Positions 1 through 9,980 are shown, numbered from the stretch's first letter. The stretch is DNA of 64,000 nucleotides from Desulfoscipio gibsoniae DSM 7213 (GCF_000233715.2 NC_021184.1:558001-622000); one strand, 5' to 3'. The notes: generated by a model not told the origin, from the sequence alone. Program-made: numbers and translations.

Positions 1-335
1 CCCCTTTAAATGGCCATTGACAATTTCCCCTGACCCATCCCCGAAGCCTTGATTCACCACCTGTAAAGCCTTCCTCTTCTTGGATGCGTTCAAAGATACG
101 GTTAGCGGTGTAACGTTGTTTGGGGGGCATTTAGGTTTTCGATTATCCAATCTCTGATGATTGGTACGTATTGCTCTTTAAGTGGTGTCGGCGGAGGTGT
201 TTTACGTTTGTAACGTGTAGCTTCTTCTAGCGAACCATAAAGTATTTTGCGGATAGTTGCCGGGAAAGAGCAGTTTCTCTAGATATTTGTCTGATTAACT
301 TATGTTCCCGGTCAATTTTTATTATAGCGGATGCA
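1..335 (-). pseudogene. IS21-family istA transposase fossil (N-terminal part)
   Basis: Read on the minus strand, this stretch gives pieces that resemble the N-terminal half of IS21-family IstA: a helix-turn-helix-like start (EHKLIRQISRETALSRQ), then EEATRYKRKTPPPTPLKEQ, a DWIIENLNAP piece, and KQRYTANRIFERIQEEEGFT followed by a GESRLRGWVR-like end. The pieces sit in different frames: one shift falls near 260-270 and another near 129-135, so the gene is dead. It runs off the left edge of the window, and no istB is visible. The family call is from remembered IstA patterns, not a search. The rest up to 478 is AT-rich upstream DNA of the response regulator. Confidence 0.6.
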
Positions 336-478
336 GAGGTCGCGATGACATACTCTTTTTTTGAGTTTTTGGTTTTGTAGGAGACTCAATTATAGTAATA
401 TATGATATTGATATAGGTTAGCTAGAATCGCCTATATTTTATACTTAAAAAGTTTAGAAAAAGAAAAGGGGTGAATTT

Positions 479-1138
479 ATGGCATTAATCTTAATTGTTG
501 AGGATGAAATGCCTATTAATATTTTAATTAATAGAAATCTAAAACTAGTAGGTCATGAGTGTATATCTGTATACGATGGTGAAGGTGTGCTTGAAATTAT
601 ACAAAGATACACTTTTGATTTAATATTATTGGATATAATGCTACCTAAAATGAATGGTTATGAAGTTTTAGAGACAGTAAAAGAAATGGACATACCCGTT
701 ATCTTTCTTACATCAAAGAGTTCTCTTTCAGACCGGGTTAAGGGTCTGACATTAGGTGCTGATGATTATATTGTGAAACCTTTTGAAATGTTAGAGTTAC
801 AAGCAAGAGTTGAAGCTGTGCTTCGTCGAACAAATAAGGAGCAAAAGTTTTTTGTACTGAATAATGTTCGAGTAGATTTAGATGGTCGACAAGCCTTTCT
901 TAATAATAAATTGGTTGATATTACACCGCAAGAGTTCGATTTGCTGGTGGTTTTGATTCGAAACCGTAATATTGCTCTTTCACGCGATAAGCTATTGGAG
1001 CTGGCATGGGGTTATGATTTTGAAGGTGACACAAGAACGGTTGATGTTCATATCACAAAGTTAAGAAAAAAACTAGGTTTAGGTAATTACATAAAGACAG
1101 TATACAAATTGGGATATAGACTTGAGGTGTTAGATTGA
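479..1138 (+). CDS. OmpR-family DNA-binding response regulator
   Basis: A 219-residue winged-helix response regulator. The receiver domain (about 1-115) carries the acidic pocket E8/D9, the phospho-acceptor D52 in LILLDIMLPK, T78/S79 and K100 in GADDYIVKPFE. The C-terminal OmpR/PhoB domain (about 125-219) ends in a typical TVDVHITKLRKKLG recognition region. An AAAAGGGG ribosome binding site lies just before the ATG. Its stop overlaps the start of the histidine kinase by 4 bases, so the two are translationally coupled. The gene is clearly more AT-rich than the core genes after 17 kb, which suggests acquired DNA. The regulated target is unknown; the secreted protein directly downstream is the obvious candidate. 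Confidence 0.93.
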   Translation: MALILIVEDEMPINILINRNLKLVGHECISVYDGEGVLEIIQRYTFDLILLDIMLPKMNGYEVLETVKEMDIPVIFLTSKSSLSDRVKGLTLGADDYIVKPFEMLELQARVEAVLRRTNKEQKFFVLNNVRVDLDGRQAFLNNKLVDITPQEFDLLVVLIRNRNIALSRDKLLELAWGYDFEGDTRTVDVHITKLRKKLGLGNYIKTVYKLGYRLEVLD

Positions 1139-2529
1139 AGTTTAGAACATTTATTGCAACCTTTGCCTTATTTTTAATAGTATTCTTCTCTAGTCTACTT
1201 TTTATTTCAGTTTTTATTATTAACAATCAGATGGATATTATAAAGGAGCGTGGAATAAATGAACATTACTTTATTTCATCATCTTTTGGTAAAGATCTCA
1301 TGGCTATAGTTGACAGGGGAGGGAACTTAGGCGATGCAATAGAGCAGCTTTTTAATTTCTATGCAGAGTATTATCAAAAACAAGGTGTGTATTTAGAATT
1401 ACTTTCCCAAGGAAAAATTATATATAGTAATTTACCAGAACGTTCAAATAAATTAACATCTTATGCTATTGAGCCCGGTATTAGAAAAGCCACTTTTCAA
1501 AATATAGGTGATAGTGTTTATTTTAAGGTCGTTGGAGAGTTGCCGGGAACAGATAATAGATTTAGCATCCAGTATCTTCACGATATTTCTGGCAATTTAA
1601 AAGCATGGCAGACAACACAGCGTATTTTATTGTTGGTTGGCATCATATTTACTATTATTTTAGCTGTAAGCCTTCAATTGATTCTCAATCGTGTCTTTGA
1701 ACCACTAGATATGGTATCTATGGCATCAAGAAAAATTGCTAATGGACAATATGATAATCGTATTATCGTGTCTGGTCGTCATGAACTTGCTGAAATGGCA
1801 GAGAGTTTCAATAACATGGCAGAGGAGATTCAACGTCGTATTACCCAATTAGCAGAGGCGTTTGAGCAGAAACAGCAATTTGTGGATAACTTAGCTCATG
1901 AGATACGTACCCCTCTTACTTCAGTTTATGGGTTTGCTGAGTATATCCAGAAAACCACCATTAGCGATGAGGAAAAAATGTTTGCTGCCAGTTATATTAT
2001 GTCCGAAAGCCAATACATGCTCAATATATCAAACCGGCTTTTAGAGCTAGCCACATTAAGAAATCAGGTAATTAAAATGAAAGTAGTCGATGTAAACAGT
2101 TTATTTGAACATTCACAGAAATCTCTTGCAGCAAAATTGGCTGAAAATCAAATATCACTTAAATGGAAAATTGATATTGATTCTACCTATGGAGATAAGG
2201 ATTTACTACAGAGTTTGCTTGTCAATTTTACTGATAATGCAATAAAAGCCTGTAATCCTGGAGGTATTATTGTATGGAATGCTTATATTGAAAATGGCTG
2301 TAGAGTTTTATCTGTTCAGGATAATGGTTGGGGTATTCCACAAAATGAAATCAATAAAGTAACAGACCCGTTTTATCGGGTGGATAAATCACGCAACCGG
2401 GCAAAAGGTGGCGTAGGACTTGGACTTTCTATCTGTGAACAAATAGCTAATTGCCATAATGCTGTACTTTCAATCGAATCATTACCCAATGTTGGTACCA
2501 TAGTAAAATTAACTTTTACAAGTCTATAA
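1135..2529 (+). CDS. membrane sensor histidine kinase
   Basis: A 464-residue sensor kinase and partner of the overlapping response regulator. Two membrane segments (about 5-28 and 162-185) bracket an extracytoplasmic sensor of about 130 residues. A HAMP linker follows (about 186-238), then the HisKA box with phospho-acceptor H255 in NLAHEIRTPLT, and an HATPase_c domain with N box (NFTDNAIKAC), G1 (DNGWGIP) and G2 (GVGLGLSIC). The start is a TTG (position 1135) inside the regulator's last codons. The sensor region has no recognised domain, so the signal is unknown. Like its neighbours it is AT-rich. Confidence 0.93.
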   Translation: MKFRTFIATFALFLIVFFSSLLFISVFIINNQMDIIKERGINEHYFISSSFGKDLMAIVDRGGNLGDAIEQLFNFYAEYYQKQGVYLELLSQGKIIYSNLPERSNKLTSYAIEPGIRKATFQNIGDSVYFKVVGELPGTDNRFSIQYLHDISGNLKAWQTTQRILLLVGIIFTIILAVSLQLILNRVFEPLDMVSMASRKIANGQYDNRIIVSGRHELAEMAESFNNMAEEIQRRITQLAEAFEQKQQFVDNLAHEIRTPLTSVYGFAEYIQKTTISDEEKMFAASYIMSESQYMLNISNRLLELATLRNQVIKMKVVDVNSLFEHSQKSLAAKLAENQISLKWKIDIDSTYGDKDLLQSLLVNFTDNAIKACNPGGIIVWNAYIENGCRVLSVQDNGWGIPQNEINKVTDPFYRVDKSRNRAKGGVGLGLSICEQIANCHNAVLSIESLPNVGTIVKLTFTSL

Positions 2530-2613
2530 CAAGTTCATAATAACTCAATAATATTATGGATTTATATTCTATTTGTGTTTATCACTAAATCAATTTACAA
2601 AGGAGATTTATTT

Positions 2614-3456
2614 ATGAAACAAACAATGGGAACAAAGAAAAAGAATATTTGCAGGACGGTAGTAGCAAGTGCAATGGCTATTACGTTATGTAGTACGGTT
2701 TTTGCAGGAGCGAACAATGTGGCAATGGCAATGGCATTGGATAAGGAGGAATCCATTTCTACAACGTACAACGTTAGTACTACAATTGTTGATAAAGCTG
2801 AAGACTATGTTAAAGCTGATTACAAAATTTTAGAGAACAAGGTTATGCGATCTATAAACTCTGGTGCATTACCTGTAGACCAAGCAGCTGAAATTGGAGC
2901 CCAATATCTTTGGGATATGTTTAAGGTTGACCTAAATGGCAAGACAATCTATATGTCCCATTTTGTTGATCCTGAAGTTGCTAAGGCATATTGGAAAGGT
3001 GATATTATAGAAACGGGTAGTGAAATTTCAGATGCACCACCAGTTTACAGTTTTGTCATAGAAGCTATATCTGGCGCTAGAGTTTCTGCATCAAAAGAAT
3101 GGGAAAAAAAAGAAACAACTATACCATATAATCTTGAAAAGCTAAGAGAAAAGTATAAGAATTGTAATGAATACTTAGACTTAGCCAAACAGTTTTCAGA
3201 AAAACATTCTGGAGTTAAAGCAACTAGTGCAGAATTTGAGGATATATCTGCATCCCTTGATGAAAGCAGTATTGAATATGGGAAACCCTTTTCTGAATCA
3301 GGTAATTATATGGCCCATGAAATATTTGTTCGGATCATCGTAACGGATGAACAAGGACAGAAAACAGAAGTCGAAATATCAACAGACAGTAAAACTCTTC
3401 AATTTATTAATGTTATTGATCCTAATAGGGAAAATAATGAGAATTATCTTGGTTAA
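2614..3456 (+). CDS. secreted protein of unknown function, PepSY-like features
   Basis: A 280-residue protein with a Sec signal peptide: basic MKQTMGTKKKN start, hydrophobic VVASAMAITLCSTVF core, likely cleavage near residue 38-41 after AMAMA. An in-frame ATG lies 39 bases upstream, but the AAAGGAG 8-10 bases before 2614 decides the start. The mature part has an AAEIGAQYLWDMF helix followed by beta-rich stretches, weakly like PepSY or YcdB folds; I do not recognise a defined family. It lies 84 bases after the histidine kinase in the same orientation and shares its AT-rich base use, so it may be the output of, or an accessory to, that two-component system (inference). Confidence 0.75.
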   Translation: MKQTMGTKKKNICRTVVASAMAITLCSTVFAGANNVAMAMALDKEESISTTYNVSTTIVDKAEDYVKADYKILENKVMRSINSGALPVDQAAEIGAQYLWDMFKVDLNGKTIYMSHFVDPEVAKAYWKGDIIETGSEISDAPPVYSFVIEAISGARVSASKEWEKKETTIPYNLEKLREKYKNCNEYLDLAKQFSEKHSGVKATSAEFEDISASLDESSIEYGKPFSESGNYMAHEIFVRIIVTDEQGQKTEVEISTDSKTLQFINVIDPNRENNENYLG

Positions 3457-3568
3457 TAACAAATGCTTTCCCGAAAACGACCCGCAGACATGAGATTTCA
3501 CCCAATAGTATTTACAGTGGATAAAAAAGCGCATATAATAATTAAGTTCACTAAAGCCTATTGAAGCA

Positions 3569-3616
3569 AGTTCTAAAATTCAGGGGGAGATTCAACTCCC
3601 CCTGAATTTTAGAACT
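3569..3616. repeat. 21-bp perfect inverted repeat (stem-loop)
   Basis: Arms 3569-3589 and 3596-3616 are exact reverse complements with a 6-base loop; the core is CAGGGGGAG / CTCCCCCTG. No T-run follows on either strand, so it may act as a transcript-end stabiliser or be a mobile palindrome rather than a simple terminator. It lies about 110 bases after the secreted-protein gene. The 3457-3892 gap holds no convincing gene. Confidence 0.8.
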
Positions 3617-3645
3617 GCAAAATGCATGACTTAGTTGGTGTTGTA

Positions 3646-3667
3646 CTCCCACTTATAGAAGTGGGAG
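3646..3667. repeat. small hairpin resembling an IS200/IS605 end
   Basis: CTCCCACTT and AAGTGGGAG form a 9-bp perfect hairpin with a 4-base loop, followed by ACTTACGCC. Similar hairpins are typical of the ends of IS200/IS605-type elements and of tnpB-linked ends, but no tnpA or tnpB coding sequence is present. It is probably a remnant; the family link is remembered resemblance only. Confidence 0.4.
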
Positions 3668-3892
3668 ACTTACGCCAAGTTAGTCAGGTTAAATTTACTT
3701 GAAAGGGTGACTTCTAAACTAATGATCGACTAATCCTATTCCCTAAAAAACATTCGTAATACGAAATTATTTTCTGGATGGGATTAGTGTGTATTTTTAT
3801 ATATTACAAAAGGAACATTTGAGTACGCGAGTACCGGCTCTTTTTGTTTTACTCTGTCTCCTGTCCGGAATAACCGATAAGGAGGTTTTTTA

Positions 3893-5137
3893 TTGTCTGC
3901 AGCATCCACATCCAGCCTATATCGCAATAGCGTTGTGCAAGGCATCCTGTTATCACAAATCTTTTTACAAATCGGGATCTGGGTACGCAATTTCTCCGTG
4001 TTGCTGTTTGTAGTGGAAATGACGGGCGGGGATCCCTTCGCCGTTTCAATGGTTTCGGTTGCCGAGTTCGCGCCCATCTTTATCTTCTCGTTTATCGGGG
4101 GCACCTTTGCCGACCGCTGGCGGCCCAAACGGACGATGATCTGGTGCGATGTCTTGAGCGCCGTTTCGGTATTTGCCGTATTGCTGGCGCTGATTTTCGG
4201 CTCCTGGCAGACTGTTTTTTTCACCACCCTGTTTTCGGCGATATTGTCTCAATTCTCGCAGCCGTCCGGGCTAAAGCTGTTTAAAATGCATTTACCCGCC
4301 CGGGAGATACAGGCCGGCATGTCGCTTTACCAAACCATTTTTGCAGTATTTATGGTTTTTGGACCGGTGCTGGGCACCTTTGTATTTCAAACCCTGGGCA
4401 TTTATGTGGCCATTGCTATAACGGGAACCACTTTCCTGCTGTCTGCCGCTGCCCTGTTATTGCTGTTGCCGGCCGATATCAGGGAGGAAAGCAAAGTGCC
4501 TGCGTCACTCCTAAAAGAGATGGTGGCGGGGATTCGTTACCTGCTCTCCAAGAAAGCGCTCACGCTGCTTGGGGCCTGTTTCTTGGCTGCCGGCCTGGCA
4601 CTGGGATTAATCCAGCCGATGGGTGTGTTCCTGGTTACGGAACGACTCGGACTGGAAAAGGAATTTTTAAAATGGCTGCTGACCGTCTACGGGCTGGGGA
4701 TGATTATGGGCGGCGGACTGGCCGCGGTTTTCGCCAAAGCAGCAGCACCGCAAAAACTGCTTATCTTCGGTCTGTTCTTCGATGCCATCGGTATAGCGAT
4801 ATGTGGTATATCGACGACAACGTGGCTGACCTTGGCGGGACAGTTTGTCAGCGGCCTGGTATTCCCCTGTATCTCCATAGGCATCAACACAATAATGCTG
4901 CAAAACACTGATCAACAGTTTATTGGCCGGGTCAACGGCATTCTAAGCCCTCTGTTTACCGGGGCCATGGTTATCACAATGGGCATGGCGGGCCTGCTCA
5001 AAAAAATCTTTTCTCTGGTTGCCATATATGAAGCGGCTGGAATGCTGTTTATCATAAGCCTTTTATTTATCCTGCCGTTGTATGGCCTGCCGGCTACCCA
5101 GCCAAGTAACTGCCTGCCCGAGCAGGAAAATGGATAG
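3893..5137 (+). CDS. MFS transporter (EntS/MFS_3-type exporter)
   Basis: A 414-residue major facilitator protein with about 12 hydrophobic segments, acting in the cytoplasmic membrane, most likely as a proton-driven drug or metabolite exporter. The loop between segments 2 and 3 carries the family hallmark GGTFADRWRPKRTMIW. Length and layout fit the MFS_3/enterobactin-exporter-like group. The start is TTG with AAGGAGG about 10 bases upstream. It stands alone, with no regulator or biosynthetic partner next to it, so the substrate cannot be inferred. GC content is higher than in the two-component genes to the left. Confidence 0.88.
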   Translation: MSAASTSSLYRNSVVQGILLSQIFLQIGIWVRNFSVLLFVVEMTGGDPFAVSMVSVAEFAPIFIFSFIGGTFADRWRPKRTMIWCDVLSAVSVFAVLLALIFGSWQTVFFTTLFSAILSQFSQPSGLKLFKMHLPAREIQAGMSLYQTIFAVFMVFGPVLGTFVFQTLGIYVAIAITGTTFLLSAAALLLLLPADIREESKVPASLLKEMVAGIRYLLSKKALTLLGACFLAAGLALGLIQPMGVFLVTERLGLEKEFLKWLLTVYGLGMIMGGGLAAVFAKAAAPQKLLIFGLFFDAIGIAICGISTTTWLTLAGQFVSGLVFPCISIGINTIMLQNTDQQFIGRVNGILSPLFTGAMVITMGMAGLLKKIFSLVAIYEAAGMLFIISLLFILPLYGLPATQPSNCLPEQENG

Positions 5138-5306
5138 AAAACACCAACCAGGCGTGCTATATTAGTTCTCACCAAGCGCTGCCTTTTAATATTCTTAGCC
5201 CTTTGCCTGCCGCTGGGCTTATTATCCTCTAGGAACAAACCCTGGCATTAGAACGTCGAATTAATAAAGGGCGGCACCATCAGAGGCTGAAAATCCAGGA
5301 ACTTCA

Positions 5307-5369
5307 TGTCATTCTGAGCGTAGCGAAGAATCTTAAGCCCAAGATCCTTCGCTAACGCTCAGGATGACA
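5307..5369. repeat. near-perfect palindromic intergenic repeat
   Basis: Left arm 5307-5334 and right arm 5341-5369 are reverse complements apart from one indel and two mismatches, with a 6-base loop. The arm contains the sequence CTGAGCGTAGCGAAGAATC, a palindromic repeat unit I remember from many bacterial genomes. It probably forms an RNA hairpin between the MFS gene and the next gene. The rest of 5138-5459 shows nothing coding. Confidence 0.75.
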
Positions 5370-5459
5370 CTTCCAATACTTATTTTCAGGATAGGAAATT
5401 ATAAACTGGAAAATTTAAAACTTGGAAAATACGAACAGGGATTTTGCGAGGTGATAACC

Positions 5460-6962
5460 ATGGAATATATATACAACAAACTCCGGGAAAAAGCGTCGTC
5501 CATTGTTTCCATCCCCGAGAATTACCATTTGGTAGTTGAAGACAATATAGCAGATGAAAGGCTCTTTATTTGGGAGGACCCCCAACACCCGGAAGCAAAT
5601 ATCGAAATAACCTTAGATTTGCAAACAGGCGAATTGATAAAATTATCAATCGACAAGAATCAAGATAATGCTTGCAGCGGTGCGGATTGTGCCATCCCCT
5701 CTGCTGATCAAGCAAAAAGAATCGCGGATGAATTTATCAAGCAACATCTGCCTGACCTCCGGGGAGAATATACATGGATTCACATCGAAGCGGGCCGGCG
5801 CCATATGCATATCAGCTACCGGCAGGAAACAGGCGGACTGCCTCTTCCTTTCTCGGGATGCAACTGTACCGTGGACAGCGGTGGGAACATTACGGACTTT
5901 AAGCATTACGGTTGCAAAAATAAACCGGCGTGGCCGGCGTCTATTACTGACGTAAAAACAGTTAAACAGCAAATAGTGGAAGACCTGCGAATGAAGCTGT
6001 GCATTATGCGTCTTTACCCATCTATGCATGAAGTTGAAGACCTGGAATACCGCCTTGTTTACGAGCCTGTGCCGTGCCTCCGTTCTTTTAACGCGATAAC
6101 GGGTCGTGATCTTTTTGAGCCTGACCACTATCTGATGCCGCGCAGCCATCCCGTACGACCTCCGCAACAGGCACCAGAGCAACAGGAAAATAATATCGAA
6201 AAACTGATCGGCGTCGATCCTCATTTATTTGTCTTGGTTCGAGAGAAGGAAGACGAAGAAGATATTCGCTATGTCTGGAAGAAAAAAGAGCATGCGCATC
6301 AACCGGTTGCAATCGTAGAAGATCGTTCCTTTGATGCATACTGGCGCAAGAGACTTCCTAACATATGGTTGTTTGATAACTCCATTATAGCCGTGGTCGA
6401 AAAAAGCACCGGGCGCCTTCGCCAATTGTATAAAGACAACACTTGCGCAGGAAACCTTGCACTGAGCCGGGATGAATGCTTGGAGAAGGCGTTGCATTTT
6501 TTACAGCGTGTTTTCCCCGAGTATCCTCATTATCTCCAACTTCAAGAAAGTAAGGAACCAGAGGATGGCCAACGTCCGGACCGGGAATTTTTTGCTTTTG
6601 ACGTTTACGTTAACGGTATACCTGTATACTTAGAAATTGTAAGGGTAAGTGTGCATACCGCGACCGGAGAGATTGGCATTTACAGTGGTGTCTCTTTTGA
6701 AATGATTTCGATGCTGGCCGGGCGTAATTTCCACCCCCGGATTACTGAACAAGAGGCGTTAAAAATCTATCTGGAACATTTGGATGTGGAACTGGTATGG
6801 GAACGCGAGGAAGATGATTCTTGCGGTTATCAATTGATTTACCGCCCGACAATCTCAGCGGATCGAACTCCCTGTACCCCTGAATATGGTGAACGGCGTG
6901 AGGTTCAATATATTGATGCGTGCAGCGGCGAACGGATCTGGAGCAGGGTTATAAAAAAATAG
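5460..6962 (+). CDS. YcdB/PepSY-repeat-like cytoplasmic protein
   Basis: About 500 residues. The frame is open for 96 bases upstream, but the ATG at 5460 (MEYIYNKLREKAS) has a GCGAGGTG site at the right distance and the upstream extension looks non-coding. The protein seems to contain repeated modules of alternating helices and strands: a helix such as PSADQAKRIADEFIKQHLP followed by a strand-rich piece, again around SRDECLEKALHFLQRVFP, and again around ITEQEALKIYLEHL. This pattern resembles the YcdB/YcdC and PepSY-type domains of Firmicutes. No signal peptide or membrane segment is visible. Function is unknown; no neighbour suggests one. Confidence 0.65.
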   Translation: MEYIYNKLREKASSIVSIPENYHLVVEDNIADERLFIWEDPQHPEANIEITLDLQTGELIKLSIDKNQDNACSGADCAIPSADQAKRIADEFIKQHLPDLRGEYTWIHIEAGRRHMHISYRQETGGLPLPFSGCNCTVDSGGNITDFKHYGCKNKPAWPASITDVKTVKQQIVEDLRMKLCIMRLYPSMHEVEDLEYRLVYEPVPCLRSFNAITGRDLFEPDHYLMPRSHPVRPPQQAPEQQENNIEKLIGVDPHLFVLVREKEDEEDIRYVWKKKEHAHQPVAIVEDRSFDAYWRKRLPNIWLFDNSIIAVVEKSTGRLRQLYKDNTCAGNLALSRDECLEKALHFLQRVFPEYPHYLQLQESKEPEDGQRPDREFFAFDVYVNGIPVYLEIVRVSVHTATGEIGIYSGVSFEMISMLAGRNFHPRITEQEALKIYLEHLDVELVWEREEDDSCGYQLIYRPTISADRTPCTPEYGERREVQYIDACSGERIWSRVIKK

Positions 6963-7175
6963 TTAAGCAGATTTCTACTTGCACAGCTTCTCCGTCGGTC
7001 GGCAAACCCGTCTTGCAGGCACTGTCAAAACCACGACCAGAGCGGTCGGATCAGGTCTGGCAGGAGGTTCTTTCCAGGCTCAAGGAAAAGTTAATAATTT
7101 ATAAACTTATTAGTCTATAGAAATGGTGGGGGAAAATTGCCGGCGTATCAATCGGCCGCCCATTCTGGTATGTTA

Positions 7176-9881
7176 CTAGCTGTTATGGCAAGATGTTTTT
7201 CGTGTTTTAATAAAAAGTATTACCAGCAGAACGAGAATGGCATATACAAGCGACGGCTCATCAAGCGTTACGGTGGGGATTTGTTCATTATTGTTTAGAA
7301 TTCTCTCTTGCAGATCCAGCAGATCCTTTTCCTGCTCCGGTGTCTCAACCACAATAAATGCTGTCTGGGGTGTCAAAATTCTTGCCCTGAAGCCGGCGCG
7401 AACCAATTCCAAAGGGTCTGGTTTCCCGTTCAACAAATATCTTTGCTGCGCCGCATCAAGAAGAACAGCGTTCTGATACCGGTTGCTTGAAAAAGTAATG
7501 CTGTCCAATTCCATATTGCCCGGCACCAATTCCCATTCATCATTGTCCGATACATAGATTCCATTGAAGTCAAGGACAGGCTCCACAATAGGATTCTTTA
7601 CTCTGCTTCCCGCCTTATTGTCTTCATAAGAGTATGGTGTTAAAGTCGGGTCGTGATTCAAAGCGTAATAGAAAGGACTTTCGGGAAATCTGCCGGATAG
7701 AGGATAGATATTTTCGGGAAAAACGGCTCCGGGCATATTATCTGATACTGCTATGATAACCGGAAAGTTTTTGTTGCTTTCCTTACTCAGAATCATTCTT
7801 ACCGCCCGATCAAAATTGAACCCGCATTCAGCTTGAAATTGTGCCTGCTTCATATCAGCAAGAGAATGGGATTCAACTTTATAGGAAGAAAAAATCACTT
7901 CAGCCCGGGTGATATTATTGGCCTTTGCATATTCTTCAATTTGTCCGGTATGCCATGCAATGTCGCTGTTTTTCGAGCAGTCAACAACAAAGTGGTATTC
8001 AGGTGTTCTTGTAACATGCTTTAAACCGGCTTTTTGCCAAGGCGAAAGCAGAACTGCTCCATCAACAGCTATTTCTTTTGGTACTGCGTCTCCGCCCAAG
8101 GAAATAATCTTGTTATCCAAGTCAAGATTAAATGGATAATTGTGAAGAATTTCAAATCCTGTCCGCCTCACTTCGTGTCCGTTGAATGGAAAGACTCTGA
8201 GCTCCAGAGTATTCCTGCCTGTATAGTGCAGCAGTCCCGGGTCGCGGCGCGTGTTTACAATTTGCCGGTAAATAAACAAGGCAGCCCGGCGGTCGGCAAG
8301 AATACCCTCTTTTCTATCTCCGGAGACATCAAGGTAATAGTCGCTGATATATGCACCCTCCGGCAGCTTGAAAGTAGTTACATACTCTCCATTTCCCTCT
8401 ATTGCAGGATTTTTCAGTGTCAAATCAACCCATGACCTGTACACTCCTATTTCCTCATCAAACTCTGTTTTGCCTTGCACATCTGCCAGCCGTACCCGGT
8501 TATTCACCATATTCGAATTGGAAAGATTCGCGTCAATCAGATTGTACCCCGAGTCAAAAAACAGATTTTCAAGTGCCAGTAAGTTGTGCTGTGATATGAC
8601 CTTTCCATCCAGAATGAGCTTTGTGTAAAAGGCTGATATTATGGGTGTGTTTCCGGAATCAAAACCCATCCAACCCCTTGTTAAATCATAGCCGCCCGTA
8701 ATATTTTTTAATGCTCTTTCAAGACGCGCCAAATCAACCTCAACCGGTTCGGTTATCTCAACACTGTTATGATCCAAATACCGCACGGCAGTTTCAAAAT
8801 TGCCCTTATCACCCCAGAATGTAGATATCATGCAGACGGGCAGGGTGACGATCCCGGCACAAAAAACAATTATTATTCCAGGCGTTCCCCATGCCTTTGA
8901 CAGAACAGCCCATTCCTTGATGATATGCCGACTCTGCCAGATAGCAGCAAAGGCAGGTGCAAAAATGAAAATTCCCAACCCGTAAAAAATGAGCCCTACT
9001 ATTCCCAGGGGGAGAATAGGCAGGAATACGATGAAAAAATACAATATATATGTATAACAAACCGCCTTGAGATAAAACGCCAAAAGCCTGAGCTTTTTAT
9101 CCTTTACCGTGGGAAGCAGCATCAGCAATCCGTTTAACACTGCAATAATATAGAAAGCGGGGCTTGAAAAATCACCGAACATGCCAACAGAAGTATCACT
9201 GGACCATAAACCGGCGTTGCCCTGATTAATTGCCAGACCTCCCAACGGCAGCAGCAGCGATACAATAGTTGTAATAATATAATACCTTTTTGTCGATGGG
9301 CTGTTGAATTCACGGTCAGTCCTTTCCTGCCTCCAAACAAGCAGCGTTTTCACTGACAACAGCATTATTGTATAAACGCCTGCTATGATAAAGATCATAA
9401 GTATGGCGTTTAAGTTGATGCCGCTGAAAATATTCATCGTTACAAACCAGATAAGTGGAACTGCAATTAATCCTGCAGCATAACCGGCCGTATCATTACT
9501 CTTTTCAGCGATTATTGTGTTCAAGGCCGTACCGTATATGCCATACAAAACAGGAATCATACATAATATGACAAAAACCAGACGTGGGCTGACAAAACCC
9601 GTCATATTGAATAAATCTTCATTAAACAGCAGCATAAATGCTGTAAATAACGCATACACAGTTGAAATTGCTGTGAATACCCTTGTGTCCGTGGAGTTTT
9701 CTCTGCGTTTAATGAGCGCGTAAATTGAAAATATCCCCATTAACAGCAGAGCTGCAGCACCCGAATAAGCCATCGATGCAATATTTAACCCTCCGGTGCC
9801 AAAAGTAAAGCAACCTAACAGCACCAGTTGGGGCAATGTCACAAATAATAATATGTAAACGGGTTTAGTAACTGCTTTCAT
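7176..9881 (-). CDS. MSEP-CTERM-type membrane protein with VIT domain, probable exosortase K target
   Basis: About 901 residues. The ATG at 9881 follows GGGGGAG by 6 bases; a TTG 15 bases upstream is less likely. The N-terminal ~350 residues hold roughly ten hydrophobic segments. The middle (about 480-600) matches a VIT (vault/inter-alpha-trypsin) domain: VTTFKLPEGAYISDYYLDV, then ALFIYRQIVNTRRDPGLLHY and NTLELRVFPF. A VWA-like piece (YHFVVDCSKNSD) follows. The C-terminus has the sorting-signal layout: DEPS (codons 7251-7262), a hydrophobic helix LVYAILVLLVILFI, then basic KTRK. This fits the MSEP-CTERM family, which pairs with exosortase K; the exosortase gene is directly upstream in the operon. 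The family assignment is from memory. Confidence 0.8.
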   Translation of the reverse strand: MKAVTKPVYILLFVTLPQLVLLGCFTFGTGGLNIASMAYSGAAALLLMGIFSIYALIKRRENSTDTRVFTAISTVYALFTAFMLLFNEDLFNMTGFVSPRLVFVILCMIPVLYGIYGTALNTIIAEKSNDTAGYAAGLIAVPLIWFVTMNIFSGINLNAILMIFIIAGVYTIMLLSVKTLLVWRQERTDREFNSPSTKRYYIITTIVSLLLPLGGLAINQGNAGLWSSDTSVGMFGDFSSPAFYIIAVLNGLLMLLPTVKDKKLRLLAFYLKAVCYTYILYFFIVFLPILPLGIVGLIFYGLGIFIFAPAFAAIWQSRHIIKEWAVLSKAWGTPGIIIVFCAGIVTLPVCMISTFWGDKGNFETAVRYLDHNSVEITEPVEVDLARLERALKNITGGYDLTRGWMGFDSGNTPIISAFYTKLILDGKVISQHNLLALENLFFDSGYNLIDANLSNSNMVNNRVRLADVQGKTEFDEEIGVYRSWVDLTLKNPAIEGNGEYVTTFKLPEGAYISDYYLDVSGDRKEGILADRRAALFIYRQIVNTRRDPGLLHYTGRNTLELRVFPFNGHEVRRTGFEILHNYPFNLDLDNKIISLGGDAVPKEIAVDGAVLLSPWQKAGLKHVTRTPEYHFVVDCSKNSDIAWHTGQIEEYAKANNITRAEVIFSSYKVESHSLADMKQAQFQAECGFNFDRAVRMILSKESNKNFPVIIAVSDNMPGAVFPENIYPLSGRFPESPFYYALNHDPTLTPYSYEDNKAGSRVKNPIVEPVLDFNGIYVSDNDEWELVPGNMELDSITFSSNRYQNAVLLDAAQQRYLLNGKPDPLELVRAGFRARILTPQTAFIVVETPEQEKDLLDLQERILNNNEQIPTVTLDEPSLVYAILVLLVILFIKTRKTSCHNS

Positions 9882-9908
9882 GTTTATCTCCCCCAATAAA
9901 GAAGACTT

Positions 9909-9940
9909 GGTTCAGGTGGGGTTTTGACCCCACCTGAACC
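9909..9940. repeat. 13-bp inverted repeat between xrtK and its target
   Basis: Arms 9909-9921 (GGTTCAGGTGGGG) and 9928-9940 are exact reverse complements with a 6-base loop. It sits just upstream of the ribosome binding site of the MSEP-CTERM gene, so on the minus strand it would form in the operon mRNA between the two cistrons and could act as an attenuator, a processing site, or a simple palindromic repeat. Confidence 0.7.
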
Positions 9941-9980
9941 TTAGTCGCACTTATTTCGAGTTTATCGCCGCTTAACTCCA

